From assembly GCA_040218875.1 (NCBI GenBank), contig JAVJQP010000190.1: DNA of 64,000 nt. One strand, given 5' to 3'. The notes beneath the pieces are model-generated. The model had not been told where the DNA came from. It worked only from the letters and a program-made list of their open reading frames with translations, and ran no database searches. The number at the start of each line of letters is the position of its first letter. Positions within the stretch are counted from its first letter, which is position 1. Made by a program: the position numbers and the translations under genes. Of the stretch, positions 16,457 through 26,156 are shown in pieces. Origin of the DNA: Coleofasciculus sp937127375 (GTDB taxonomy: Bacteria > Cyanobacteriota > Cyanobacteriia > Cyanobacteriales > Coleofasciculaceae).

Positions 16457-19400
16457 TCACAACCCATTGCCAATTAAAATAAACGGTGCCCAATAATAAG
16501 GATGACTAAGATGATTCATGACTTCAGGTTTTAGCCCATTCCGCACCCGCACGGCTACCCTAGCACCTCGTTGTTCTCCCAAAGCCGTATAATCACCCGT
16601 AATCAGAGCAATTTGGGCTTGTCGCAGGGCTTCAGCTTTCGTGATAGCCTCACCTTGCCATGCCGCATAAAAGGCATTCATCAACGCTTGAGTGCCGCCA
16701 TCATCCACCGTCCATAATGAAGCAAGAGAAGCCCTAGCACCAGCCCTCTGCATTTGATAACCGAGACCGAGAATTTCTGCACCTGTACCCAGATTACCAC
16801 CGAGCCCAGTTTCACAGGCAGAAAGCACGACTAAATCTACATTGTTCAGGTTCCAGTTGCGGACATCAGCAATGGTAACAGGAGTCCCATCACCAAACAG
16901 AATAAAAGAATCTTCGGGTGTCCCTACCACAATTGCTCCATGGGTGGCAAAATGCAAGACGTTATAGTCACCCATTTTCGGTTTCGTGTCTTCAAGATTG
17001 AAGGCGTTATCAAAGAGTTGAGTGGTATTGGGAACCGTTTCGGCTAAGGTTTCCACTTCCACTCCAGCATAGGGCAAACCGCCAAATTCAAACTGTTCTT
17101 GACCCATAGTAAAGCTGTAGTGTCCTTGAGTAAATGCCCCCGCCAGAATCTTGAGTTGGGATTGGGGTTTTGTGTTGAGTTCAGTCAGAGAAGCCGCCGT
17201 AATATTATTGATGCGGTAGCGTTGGACTAACCATTGTTCACCATCGTGCAAAGCCGCAAGCGGAATATAGCGGAGTTGTCCGTCGGGGGCGTAGATCAGG
17301 GTTTTTGCATCTGCTGCGGCAAGGTCATTTTCTAAGGGTTTAATCAGCCAGTTGTAGAGCTTTTGGGCTGGAGCTTTAGCATTATAGGTAGGGTTTCGTA
17401 AGGCTTGATGTAACGTTAAAATTTCCTGATTAAGTTGTTCTTTAGTAACGGTGACAGTACGACGGATAGGGGGAGATTCAGGAGTGGTAAGGATAAGTTC
17501 GATGCGATCCTCTAGAATTAGGGGATAGAGAAGGACGGCATTTTGGTGCAGATTTTTGAGGTTATCTTGTAAGCCGATAAAGTCTTCTAAGTCGTCTACT
17601 AAATCAGGTTTACGTGTCTTGGGAGTGAGTTGAGCAATGAGGGCTTCTACTTCGTCACTTTCGATAAAGGTGTTGAAATCGGCAAGAATTGTTTCTTGAA
17701 TTTCCACGAGTTGAGCGATACGCTGTTCCTCTGCGGGAGTACGATTACTTTTCTGTCGCAATTGGGTCAGTTCTTTCCCCAGCGTAATGGCTTGATCAAG
17801 AATGGCTTGGTAGTTGTCTGTAACTTGTTGTTCTGGGGGTAAATTGGGTACACCTTTAGCTGTATTTCCTGTACCGCGCACGTTGTTAAAATAATCGTCG
17901 AGTTCTTGGACTTTGAGTAAATCGAGAACTCGTTGGGCTTCGAGGATACGGTTTTGTTGTAATAATAAGTCAGCTAAATGGCGATAATCTTCAGCAATGG
18001 TTTGGGTATAGGAGTCTTGTTGGTCTTGGGGCAGTCCCTGAAGATCTCGCCGAATTTCTTCTCGGAATTGAACCGATTGCTTATAAAAAATAATCGCTAA
18101 TTCCAGTTGATTTTGTGCTTCTAATGCAGCACCCATGTTGTAAAGCGTTACTCCTTTACCAGCGCGATCGCCAACCTCTTCCCGAATCGCCAAGGCTTGC
18201 TGGTAATACTCTAGAGCGGTTTGATGCTGTCCCAGATTATAGTAAGCTTCTCCAATATTATTGAGCGCCCATCCTTCGCCAGCCCGATTATCTACCTCAC
18301 GCACAATGGCTAGGGCTTGCTGATAGGCATCCAAAGCTGCTTGCGGTTGTCCCACACGGTCATAAACTTGACCAATGTTAATTAGAATTACCCCTTCCGC
18401 AGGACGAGAGTTTATGCCACGAGCAACCGCTAACGCTTGCTGAAAAGACGCCAAGGCAGCTTGATGCTGTCCCATTTTTTCATAAACTGAACCAATATTA
18501 ATTAGAGTCGTGCCCCGCCCATTCAAACTGCGGACAATTGTTAAGGCTTGTTGATAAGATTCTAGGGCGGCTTGATACTGTCCTAATTCCTCGTAAACTG
18601 CGCCAACGTTATTTAAGATTATTCCTTCTTGGTTATCAGGAGTAAAGTTTGGCAATCGCTGCTTCTGTTTGCGGATAATTGCTAAGGCTTGTTCGTAGGA
18701 TTCGAGGGCAGCTTGGTATTGCCCTAAGTTTTTGTAAACGGTGCCAATTTTGTTAAGAAGCAAAGAATTTTCACGGTTTCGTGGATTGGCAAGAAGTTCC
18801 TGGTATGATTCTAATGCAGCTTGGTATTGTGAGTTATTATAAACTGAAACAATTTTACTGCGAACTTCTTCTTCCGTTAATAATTTTAATTTTTCATTCT
18901 TGAGGACAAGTTCCAAGGCTTGCTCATAAGACTTTAATGCCGCTTGGTTTTGCCCTATGGATTTATAAGCATCCCCGATCTTAATTAAGAGTTCTTCTGT
19001 TTCCGGTGTCCATAAAATCACTCCACCTGCCCGATTAAACGTTGTGACTTTACCAGACTCCGAGCGAATATCGATGATATCACCAGCACCCCCTCCAAAC
19101 AGCATGAGGAGAGTTGCCTGTTCTCCAGGATGGTTATCTATTTCCTGAATAAATACTAGGGCTTGTTGATAAGACTCTAGTGCTGCTTGATTTTGTCCTA
19201 ATTTCTCATAAACTGAACCGATTAGATGGAGGATTATTCCCTGCCAAGGGAGGTTGCTTTGTTGGCGGACGATTGCCAAGGCTTGCTGGTAAGACTCCAA
19301 AGCCGCTTGATTATTTGCAGTATTTCCAGCCGCAACAAGGGTGGCACTTTCTCCTTCAAGCCTGTGTACTTGGACAAGGGTTTCTTCGTTCTCATTTTTA

Positions 19401-21838
19401 TCAATTTCAGTCAGTAGAACTGCCTTCCCAATCGTTATCTCCTCAGGAGGGTTGCCCATATTCCGTTTGAATGTCAAGGCTTGTTCCCGATAGTCCTGGG
19501 CAAGTTGAGGTTGTCCTAGCTTTTCGTAAACTGTCCCAATACTATTCAGAATTACCTCTTCATCAGGCTTTTCGTAAGCGATACCAGCCCGACGGAACCC
19601 TATTTCTTTACTGCGATATTGTATTCTACGTTCCTGTGCAATTTTTAAAGCTTGCTGGTAGGATTCTAGTGCCGCTTGGTACTGTTCTAAGGTTTCGTAA
19701 GCTTTGCCAATCTGAGTGAGCAGGATAGGTATTTGGTCAGAATTGCCCCAGTAACCTTGGGCAATTTCTAAAGCTTGCTGATAGGACTCTAGTGCCGCTT
19801 GGTGCTGTCCTAACTTTTCGTAAACTTTCCCCATCTGCTTAAAGATTATTTGTCCCTGCCTGTGATAATCCCCCTCTGTCTCTTCCCGGACAATTGCCAA
19901 GGCTTCTTCATAAGGCTTTAATGCCGCTTGGTACTGTCCTAGAGATTGGTAAATATCCCCCATATTAGTTAGGGTTTCTTCTTCTTCGTTTTGTGAATAG
20001 AACTCTGGACTATCTCGCATACCAGCCGTAACTTTTAATCCTTCAGTAATCGAAATAGGAGTAGTAATCGGCTCTCCTTCTCCTACCGGAATCACTCCAT
20101 TGCTAATTGCCTCCTCCAGTTTAATGCCTTCTGAGACATTAATATTAACTCGATCAGCTACCCGAATCGTATAGGGAATGGGTTCTTGTTGAGCCTGTTT
20201 ATACACCTCCCGCCTGATTACTACGCTTTGCTGATATGCTTCTAAGGCAGGTTGGATTTGTTCCAATCCTTGGTAAGTTTTCCCTATCTGGTTGAGAATT
20301 ACCCATTCCCAAGAACGGTTTCCTTGTTGGCGCACAATTGTCAAAGCTTGCTGGTAAGACTCCAAAGCCGCTTGGTATCGTTGGCGATTGGCGTGAGCAT
20401 CTCCCTGTTCATAGTGGATTACGGCTTCTCCTTCCAGCCTCGTCACCAATGTAAATTTATCGTTTACTTTTCTATAAGTAACCAGGGTAGCTCCTTGCCA
20501 AAGACTTGGCTCTTCCTTAATACCCAGCTCCCGTCTGATTGCCAACGCTTGTTCGCGATACTCCTGAGCGGTTTGAAGGTATCCCAGCGCATTGTAGCTT
20601 CGGGCAATATTCCGCAGGATGATGTCCGTTAAAGGACGATTTCCCACCTCCTGCACAACGGTTAAAGCCTGCTGGTAAAATTCCAGTTCCGTTTCCGAAT
20701 TTTCCTCCCGATCCCCAAGCTTTTTAAGGATTTCTGCTTCTAAAGGACGATAACCAATCTCCCGTGCAATCGCTAGAGCTTGCTCATAGAAGTCCAACGA
20801 AATCTGTCGATATTCTCGGATAGGGTCAAATAGGGGGTCAAATTGGCTTTCTCCGAAGCGGTCAAATTGACCCTTAAAGCGCTGAGCTCTGCCAATATTA
20901 AACAAAACCGTAGCTTCCCCAGCCCGATTTCCGACCTCACGCATAATGACTAAGGCTTGCTCATAGAACTTCAAAACATCTTCGGCATCTGTTGTGTTTA
21001 GGGAGGCGTAAGCCATACCCAACCCATTGAGACTCCAGCCTTCACCAAGCCGTGCAGCGTAGCTGTCACCCTGAGGCGAATCACCTAGTTCACGCATAAT
21101 AACTAAGGCTTGTTCGTAAGCCTGGAGAGCATCTTGATAGAGCTTTAAGTCTTTGTCTGCATTCTGCAAAGAATTTTGATACCGTTTCCAGTGGATGTAA
21201 GTATTCCCTAGTCCAATCAGGCTTCTTCCTTCCCCCAACCGATCCTTCTCCTGGCGCTGAATAACTAAGGCTTGCTCGTAGAACTGGATGGCGTTTTCGT
21301 ACTGTCCTTGAATTTCGTAAACTGAGGCGATGTTATGGAGAGTTGCAGCTTCTTGGGTATGATTACCCAACTCTCGCAGGATTGCCAAGGCTTGTTCATG
21401 ATGCTTGAGGGCAGTTTGCAATTGTCCCAAATTGCGGTAACTTTCTCCCAGATGATTCAGAGCTAACCCTTCCCCAAGGCGATGCTTCTGTTGACGAAAA
21501 ATGGCTAAGGCTTGCTGCAAAACCTCCTGTGCTTGAGTATATTGACTCAATCCGTTGTAAACTTCTCCAAGCTGGTTAAGGGTTTTGGCTTCCTGAAGGG
21601 AATTACCCTGTTCTCGATGAATGGTGAGGGCTTGCTGATAGGTTTGTAAGGCTTGTTTTAACTGACCTTGGCGAAATTGCTCAGTGCCGGTTTGGAATAA
21701 GCGATCGGCTTGAGTTTCATCGGGGATCGTTTGTGCCTGGGCGACTACAGGTGAGAGACTAAGGGTTAGTGGTAAAGAGACACCGATTTCCCAAAGCAGT
21801 AGTGTGGCAAAGCTGAGGCGGGTGAGATGTATACGCAT
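16457..21838 (-). CDS. secreted giant TPR-CHAT protein (caspase-like)
   Basis: About 1793 residues. The start MRIHLTRLSFATLL gives a clean export signal ending near VVAQAQ; five more codons upstream are open. A very long array of TPRs follows (repeat heart: LGQYQAALESYQQALAIVR), interrupted by longer insertions. The last ~350 residues are a CHAT domain, a caspase/separase-like peptidase fold, with the expected His in LHFATHG and Cys in VLSACETGLGG, so the dyad is intact. It ends HPYYWAPFILIGNGL, typical of CHAT. TPR-CHAT proteins are abundant in filamentous cyanobacteria; a few act in regulated proteolysis, most are unstudied. The export signal puts the protease outside the cytoplasm. No gene is coupled to it. 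Confidence 0.9.
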   Translation of the reverse strand: MRIHLTRLSFATLLLWEIGVSLPLTLSLSPVVAQAQTIPDETQADRLFQTGTEQFRQGQLKQALQTYQQALTIHREQGNSLQEAKTLNQLGEVYNGLSQYTQAQEVLQQALAIFRQQKHRLGEGLALNHLGESYRNLGQLQTALKHHEQALAILRELGNHTQEAATLHNIASVYEIQGQYENAIQFYEQALVIQRQEKDRLGEGRSLIGLGNTYIHWKRYQNSLQNADKDLKLYQDALQAYEQALVIMRELGDSPQGDSYAARLGEGWSLNGLGMAYASLNTTDAEDVLKFYEQALVIMREVGNRAGEATVLFNIGRAQRFKGQFDRFGESQFDPLFDPIREYRQISLDFYEQALAIAREIGYRPLEAEILKKLGDREENSETELEFYQQALTVVQEVGNRPLTDIILRNIARSYNALGYLQTAQEYREQALAIRRELGIKEEPSLWQGATLVTYRKVNDKFTLVTRLEGEAVIHYEQGDAHANRQRYQAALESYQQALTIVRQQGNRSWEWVILNQIGKTYQGLEQIQPALEAYQQSVVIRREVYKQAQQEPIPYTIRVADRVNINVSEGIKLEEAISNGVIPVGEGEPITTPISITEGLKVTAGMRDSPEFYSQNEEEETLTNMGDIYQSLGQYQAALKPYEEALAIVREETEGDYHRQGQIIFKQMGKVYEKLGQHQAALESYQQALEIAQGYWGNSDQIPILLTQIGKAYETLEQYQAALESYQQALKIAQERRIQYRSKEIGFRRAGIAYEKPDEEVILNSIGTVYEKLGQPQLAQDYREQALTFKRNMGNPPEEITIGKAVLLTEIDKNENEETLVQVHRLEGESATLVAAGNTANNQAALESYQQALAIVRQQSNLPWQGIILHLIGSVYEKLGQNQAALESYQQALVFIQEIDNHPGEQATLLMLFGGGAGDIIDIRSESGKVTTFNRAGGVILWTPETEELLIKIGDAYKSIGQNQAALKSYEQALELVLKNEKLKLLTEEEVRSKIVSVYNNSQYQAALESYQELLANPRNRENSLLLNKIGTVYKNLGQYQAALESYEQALAIIRKQKQRLPNFTPDNQEGIILNNVGAVYEELGQYQAALESYQQALTIVRSLNGRGTTLINIGSVYEKMGQHQAALASFQQALAVARGINSRPAEGVILINIGQVYDRVGQPQAALDAYQQALAIVREVDNRAGEGWALNNIGEAYYNLGQHQTALEYYQQALAIREEVGDRAGKGVTLYNMGAALEAQNQLELAIIFYKQSVQFREEIRRDLQGLPQDQQDSYTQTIAEDYRHLADLLLQQNRILEAQRVLDLLKVQELDDYFNNVRGTGNTAKGVPNLPPEQQVTDNYQAILDQAITLGKELTQLRQKSNRTPAEEQRIAQLVEIQETILADFNTFIESDEVEALIAQLTPKTRKPDLVDDLEDFIGLQDNLKNLHQNAVLLYPLILEDRIELILTTPESPPIRRTVTVTKEQLNQEILTLHQALRNPTYNAKAPAQKLYNWLIKPLENDLAAADAKTLIYAPDGQLRYIPLAALHDGEQWLVQRYRINNITAASLTELNTKPQSQLKILAGAFTQGHYSFTMGQEQFEFGGLPYAGVEVETLAETVPNTTQLFDNAFNLEDTKPKMGDYNVLHFATHGAIVVGTPEDSFILFGDGTPVTIADVRNWNLNNVDLVVLSACETGLGGNLGTGAEILGLGYQMQRAGARASLASLWTVDDGGTQALMNAFYAAWQGEAITKAEALRQAQIALITGDYTALGEQRGARVAVRVRNGLKPEVMNHLSHPYYWAPFILIGNGL

Positions 21839-22056
21839 CGTTTCGTCTTCCATCGAGGGAAAGTATAAATGACTTTTAGCTTATCTATCTCTGATCGAGA
21901 GTAAGGATATGCAGTATCTCTTTAGCTAGGTATTAATACCGGATATTTGCCAGATGGGTGTTTTACCTAAGTGGTAAAACAATTATGGCTAGGTAGTATA
22001 GCATTTTCATTTGAGGTGTGGTACAAAGTTTGTCTCCAGCTACTTAAGAGAAACAG

Positions 22057-22145
22057 ATACAGCAGATTTCAGGTTGATGAGGTACAGTCTCTAAGCAAGA
22101 TCTCCGACTTCTTGAAGAAGTCGGAGATCTGTCTGTGTACCTCAC
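22057..22145. repeat. dispersed palindromic repeat, copy A
   Basis: Contains ACAGCAGATTT, GATGAGGTACAGTCTC and the 33-base perfect palindrome built from AGATCTCCGACTTCTT and its complement (22098-22130), then CTGTGTACCTCA. An inverted copy lies at 45.81-45.90 kb. The rest of 21854-22701 shows no gene; it must contain the promoters of the CHAT gene and of the kinase gene. Confidence 0.75.
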
Positions 22146-22701
22146 TGACTTGAAAAGCGCTGTAGAAAGCCATTTATGGTTTTGTTTCGGAAAAAACTGT
22201 CACACTAATTATCCATAGTTTTGAAAAAAATTGGTTCAGCTTGAGTAGCTTGTACTGTTCTCACCCGTAACAAGCAGTCTAGGCTTAAATGGGCTGTCCT
22301 AGACAGGGGCTGAGTTGGAGGAGTTAGAGAAAGGGTGGATTCTGCGTTTTTCCCTAGGCGGTTCAATCCCACCAATCTGACAGATTACCCCAATTCAATC
22401 GGTTTTTCTGTTGTCAGGCAAGAAGATGAGATCCAATTCATTTATTTTTTTCTAAACAAGTTCCAGAATAAGCTTGCCGCCTGTAGTTTTAGTAAATTAT
22501 AGTAACGTTAGATTGTTAAAAGTCAGATAAAACTGAATTTAAGCGCTGACCCATGGTCACTCAAATCAGTTTTAGCGACTTCAATAATTTACCCATTCAG
22601 GTTTAGATAACTCTAGAGAGTCCGGTTCTTTTTTCCGGTTACTGGAGCGACATTAGTCTTGTATCCGTGCCATTTGATTTAAGTTGATAGCTTCATTGGT
22701 T

Positions 22702-23895
22702 ATGACATTCCTGTTAAATTCACATAATGTTTTCGAGTATTTAGTCAAGCATGGTTTCTGCAATTCCTCAGAACCAGATCTCAGTCAGGTTGAGCCAGTT
22801 GCTGCCAAAAACTTTAACTTATTAGTAAAGTTGACCGACACTCATAAGCTTTTGGTTAAGCAGGAACGGCACAATCAGGATGGGAAAGCGGCTGGTGAGT
22901 TTTGGGGTGAGTGGCAAATGCAACTGTTTTTACAGCAATTTCCAGAGGTTGAAAATCTACGCCCATTTCTACCAGACGTGTTGCATTTTGATCGGGATCA
23001 TTCAATTCTTGTCTGCCGTTACCTGGATGATTACCAGGATTTAATGGAATTCTACAGTAAGGAAAATAGTTTTCCCACAGAAATTGCGGTGGCAATTAGT
23101 ACGTTCTTGGCGACTCTCCATCGTGATACGTTTAACTGTCAAGATTATCAGGGTTTCTTTGTTCAACAGTCGGATACTCTTACAAGTGAGCAAGTCCCTA
23201 AGTTGATTCAGGGGTTGGAACGAATTGGACCCGAAATTTTCGGTCAAGTGCCTGCTGATGGGTTGAAGTTTTTTGCCCTGTATCAGCGGTATGATAGTTT
23301 GGGGTGTGCGATCGCGGAATTAGGCAGTGCGTTTTCTGCCTGTTGTCTGACGCACAATGACCTGAAATTGAATAATATCCTGGTTCACAGCGATTGGCAG
23401 CAAACCAGTGATAGCATTGTCCGTGTTATTGACTGGGAACGCTCGACGTGGGGAGATCCAGCGTTTGATTTGGGAACATTGATTGCTAGCTATGTGCAAA
23501 TTTGGCTCAGTAGCTTGGTGATCAGTAATTCACTCAGTATCGAAGAGTCTCTGGGTTTAGCTACGACACCCCTAGAACAGCTTCAGCCTTCCATTGCGGC
23601 TCTGACTCAAGCTTATTTTGACACATTCCCGGAAATCTTAGACCATCGCCCTGATTTCTTGCGTCGGGTGGTGCAATTTGCGGGTTTGGCGTTGATTCAA
23701 CAGATTCAGGCGATGATTCAGTATCAAAAGTCTTTTGGCAATATGGGGATTGCCATGCTTCAAGTTGCCAAGACGTTGTTATGTCGTCCGGAACAATCTA
23801 TGGCGACGATTTTTGGTGCGGCGGCGGTTCAATTGACTCAGCGTAGCACAAATGCCACATTAGGGGATCTTCTGTGTCGATCCGTGTCAACTTAA
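22702..23895 (+). CDS. APH-like kinase of the RiPP cluster
   Basis: Aminoglycoside/choline-kinase fold protein of about 397 residues. The catalytic loop is LTHNDLKLNNILV (Brenner motif HxDxxxxN) and the metal-binding motif is VIDWERSTWGDPAFDLG, both intact. In class V lanthipeptide and thioviridamide-like clusters a kinase of this fold phosphorylates Ser/Thr of the precursor before elimination. The HopA1-family gene 98 bases downstream is the standard partner, so the same role is inferred here. An in-frame TTG at 22684 could add six residues; I chose ATG 22702. A GC-rich hairpin lies between the two genes. Confidence 0.85.
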   Translation: MTFLLNSHNVFEYLVKHGFCNSSEPDLSQVEPVAAKNFNLLVKLTDTHKLLVKQERHNQDGKAAGEFWGEWQMQLFLQQFPEVENLRPFLPDVLHFDRDHSILVCRYLDDYQDLMEFYSKENSFPTEIAVAISTFLATLHRDTFNCQDYQGFFVQQSDTLTSEQVPKLIQGLERIGPEIFGQVPADGLKFFALYQRYDSLGCAIAELGSAFSACCLTHNDLKLNNILVHSDWQQTSDSIVRVIDWERSTWGDPAFDLGTLIASYVQIWLSSLVISNSLSIEESLGLATTPLEQLQPSIAALTQAYFDTFPEILDHRPDFLRRVVQFAGLALIQQIQAMIQYQKSFGNMGIAMLQVAKTLLCRPEQSMATIFGAAAVQLTQRSTNATLGDLLCRSVST

Positions 23896-23917
23896 GCCAC
23901 AACCCCCTCACCCCCAA

Positions 23918-23943
23918 CCCCTCTCCCACGCGGGGGAGAGGGG
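23918..23943. repeat. GC-rich hairpin between kinase and HopA1 genes
   Basis: CCCCTCTCCC (23918-23927) pairs with GGGAGAGGGG (23934-23943), loop ACGCGG. This C-rich text is a frequent cyanobacterial intergenic repeat. No T-run follows, so read-through to the HopA1 gene is likely. Confidence 0.6.
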
Positions 23944-23993
23944 AGTAAGAAAGAAGCGTAAGTTCCAAGATATTTAGTTACAATCAAACGATT

Positions 23994-25109
23994 ATGCAAT
24001 TACTCGATTCTCCTCAAACTCAGCGAACGACTGAGGCAACTGGGCGATTACTGGATGTTCTGGATGATATTGTTAATAAGGTTGAGATTCAGTCTAAATT
24101 CTCGATACGTCATCCAGACTACAAACCATGGGAATTACCGGCTGAGGCAGTTGCCCGTTTTCAGACAATGCCTGAACAGATACAGCAGAAGTATCTGAGT
24201 CTGCAACTATGTAATTTTCTCTACGGTATTTATTACAACGGTTCGATGCGAACTGCCCTAGCACTCGATGGGAAGGGGAATAATTTGCCCTTGGATCTGG
24301 AAAATAAGACTGTTTTGGGGGTAGATGTTGGATTTTACGAACAATTGCACCAAAGCAATCAGGGAAAGGGATATTTTGATCCGGGTTGGTATGTCGTCAG
24401 GCAAGAGAGTGATGGCACTCTTGCTGTAATGAAGAACGGTTTGACGTTACATATCCAGCGATCGCAACATCTCCAACCTGTTGAAATGCAGACGGATGTA
24501 GGGAACTGGGTAGCGATTCGGATGCCCCAAAATGTTGTACAAAACGGGTTTTACATGGCAGTTGGCGATGCAGGGTTCCAGAGTCATCATCATCCAGGCT
24601 ACTCTCCAGAGCTGGTGCGCGTCTACTTCAGCCTAACCCCTGAAGGCGCGATCGCACTCATGAATAGTCTGACACAGCAGTTGAACGACATTTCCATTCC
24701 ATTTACCTTTAAGGCACTATACAACCCCACTGACTATGAACGTTATGACTCAGGAGTTCTCTATTTTGAGAAGTCTAACTATGAGGCTGTTCGTCAGGTT
24801 CTTGAGAGTATTTATGCCCAAACACGAGGGCATTTTCACCCAGAGGTGCCTCTATTCACTAAATTACTTGCACCTGGGCTAGGTTTAGCAGAGGAACCTG
24901 ATCATAAATTTGCAGCCCAAGAAAGTTTTGGGATGAATCGCTGCCAAATTGTTGCCAATGGTTTACTGGATGCTTGGCAGAAGGGGGATGACTCGCCAAA
25001 TCGTCGGATGAACGCTATCCTCCAGCAATTCTCCCGCTTGGGGATTGACTGGCAGCGTTCCTACCTCAACGCCAACTCGGAAGACATTTACACACCGTTG
25101 AATCGATGA
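23994..25109 (+). CDS. HopA1-family protein, probable RiPP phospho-lyase
   Basis: 371 residues; the body matches my memory of the HopA1 (type III effector) family found in RiPP clusters: DLENKTVLGVDVGFYEQLHQSNQGKGYFDPGW, then VRMPQNVVQNGFYMAVG-like text (AIRMPQNVVQNGFYMAVGD) and VYFSLTPEGAIALM. HopA1/OspF-like effectors are phosphothreonine lyases; in class V lanthipeptide (LxmY) and thioviridamide-type (TvaD) clusters the family eliminates phosphate to make dehydro-residues. It sits between the kinase and the AKR-like gene and overlaps the latter by ATGA, so they are translationally coupled. Cytoplasmic. That it acts on the two precursors downstream is inference from context. Confidence 0.85.
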   Translation: MQLLDSPQTQRTTEATGRLLDVLDDIVNKVEIQSKFSIRHPDYKPWELPAEAVARFQTMPEQIQQKYLSLQLCNFLYGIYYNGSMRTALALDGKGNNLPLDLENKTVLGVDVGFYEQLHQSNQGKGYFDPGWYVVRQESDGTLAVMKNGLTLHIQRSQHLQPVEMQTDVGNWVAIRMPQNVVQNGFYMAVGDAGFQSHHHPGYSPELVRVYFSLTPEGAIALMNSLTQQLNDISIPFTFKALYNPTDYERYDSGVLYFEKSNYEAVRQVLESIYAQTRGHFHPEVPLFTKLLAPGLGLAEEPDHKFAAQESFGMNRCQIVANGLLDAWQKGDDSPNRRMNAILQQFSRLGIDWQRSYLNANSEDIYTPLNR

Positions 25110-26122
25110 AACTAACTGATCTCACGCCGTCGCCAGTCGTCTCATCACGGGAAATCCGCCCTATTGTGAATAAAAGTTCGGAGTCTGATTTGCCTTTTTA
25201 CCGTAAACTAGGGCGGACTGATTTAACCGTTAGTTGTCTGGGATTAGGGGGTGGTGGTGGCATTTCCAGTGAAGACACTCTCTACGCTTTCGAGCAAGGA
25301 ATTAACTACTTTTTTTATTCGAGTGATTTGCACCACTATATCTATAGTTCCATGTCTGATGCCCTGCGTAAATTATGCGGGCGGAAATCATCGGTACGCG
25401 AGAAAGTGGTGCTGGCGACGGTAACTTACATCAAAAGTCCTGAGATGGCAATCTCGGCGTTATTAGATCAGTTTCTGGAACTAAAAATTGACTACATTGA
25501 TATATTGTTTTGGGGCTGGGTGGGTACGAATGATGGATCAGTTTTAAAGGATTGCTTGCAGCTTTCTCCCGATTTAAGAGGCGCTAATTCTGTTTATCAG
25601 CGCACGGTCGAAAGAATGATTGGCACATCAGAGCGACTCAAGCAAATGGGAGCTGTTCGTTATATTGGTGCTTCTTTTCACGATGTCAATCTAGCAAGGA
25701 TGTGGTCTAATAGTCCACTATTGGATGTGGTGATGGTTCGTCATAATGTTGCTCATCGGTCTGCCCAGAGTCACTTGTTCAATCCGTTAGATGTGCAGAA
25801 CCCACAACGACCCGGTATTGTTACGTTTAAGTCTACGGGTTCTCATTCAGGAGCGCTCTGGGAAGCTCCCCCCGGTCTGCCAAAGGGGTGTTGGCGACCT
25901 TCAGTGCCTGATTTCTACCGCTACTCTTTAAGCCAAAATTGTGTGGATGTCTGCTTAATGGGTTTACAAGAGCGATGGGAAATTGATGCCGCGATCGCAG
26001 CTATCCGAAAGGGCAAATCAACGGCTACAGAAATTGATTATCTCAATCTCTATGGCGATTTACATCTCAGGAAAATCCAAGTTGAAGATATTTTCAATGA
26101 AAAATTACTTTGCCCTATCTAA
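25106..26122 (+). CDS. aldo/keto-reductase-like protein without catalytic tetrad
   Basis: 338 residues with an AKR-type barrel: YRKLGRTDLTVSCLGLGGGG at residues 32-51, EQGINYFFYSSD, KIDYIDILF, QMGAVRYIGASFHD. All four catalytic residues of the family appear replaced. The Asp of FFDTA is Tyr71, the Tyr five places on is His76, the Lys of ATK is Val (VVLATVTY), and the His after YIDILxxH is Trp/Gly (LFWGWVG). It may bind a nicotinamide cofactor or the peptide without normal AKR chemistry. The stop/start overlap with the HopA1 gene (ATGA) argues for a role in the same modification pathway. Confidence 0.8.
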   Translation: MKLTDLTPSPVVSSREIRPIVNKSSESDLPFYRKLGRTDLTVSCLGLGGGGGISSEDTLYAFEQGINYFFYSSDLHHYIYSSMSDALRKLCGRKSSVREKVVLATVTYIKSPEMAISALLDQFLELKIDYIDILFWGWVGTNDGSVLKDCLQLSPDLRGANSVYQRTVERMIGTSERLKQMGAVRYIGASFHDVNLARMWSNSPLLDVVMVRHNVAHRSAQSHLFNPLDVQNPQRPGIVTFKSTGSHSGALWEAPPGLPKGCWRPSVPDFYRYSLSQNCVDVCLMGLQERWEIDAAIAAIRKGKSTATEIDYLNLYGDLHLRKIQVEDIFNEKLLCPI

Positions 26123-26156
26123 TCGTTAACCAATATCCATTAATTCCTTCAAAAGT

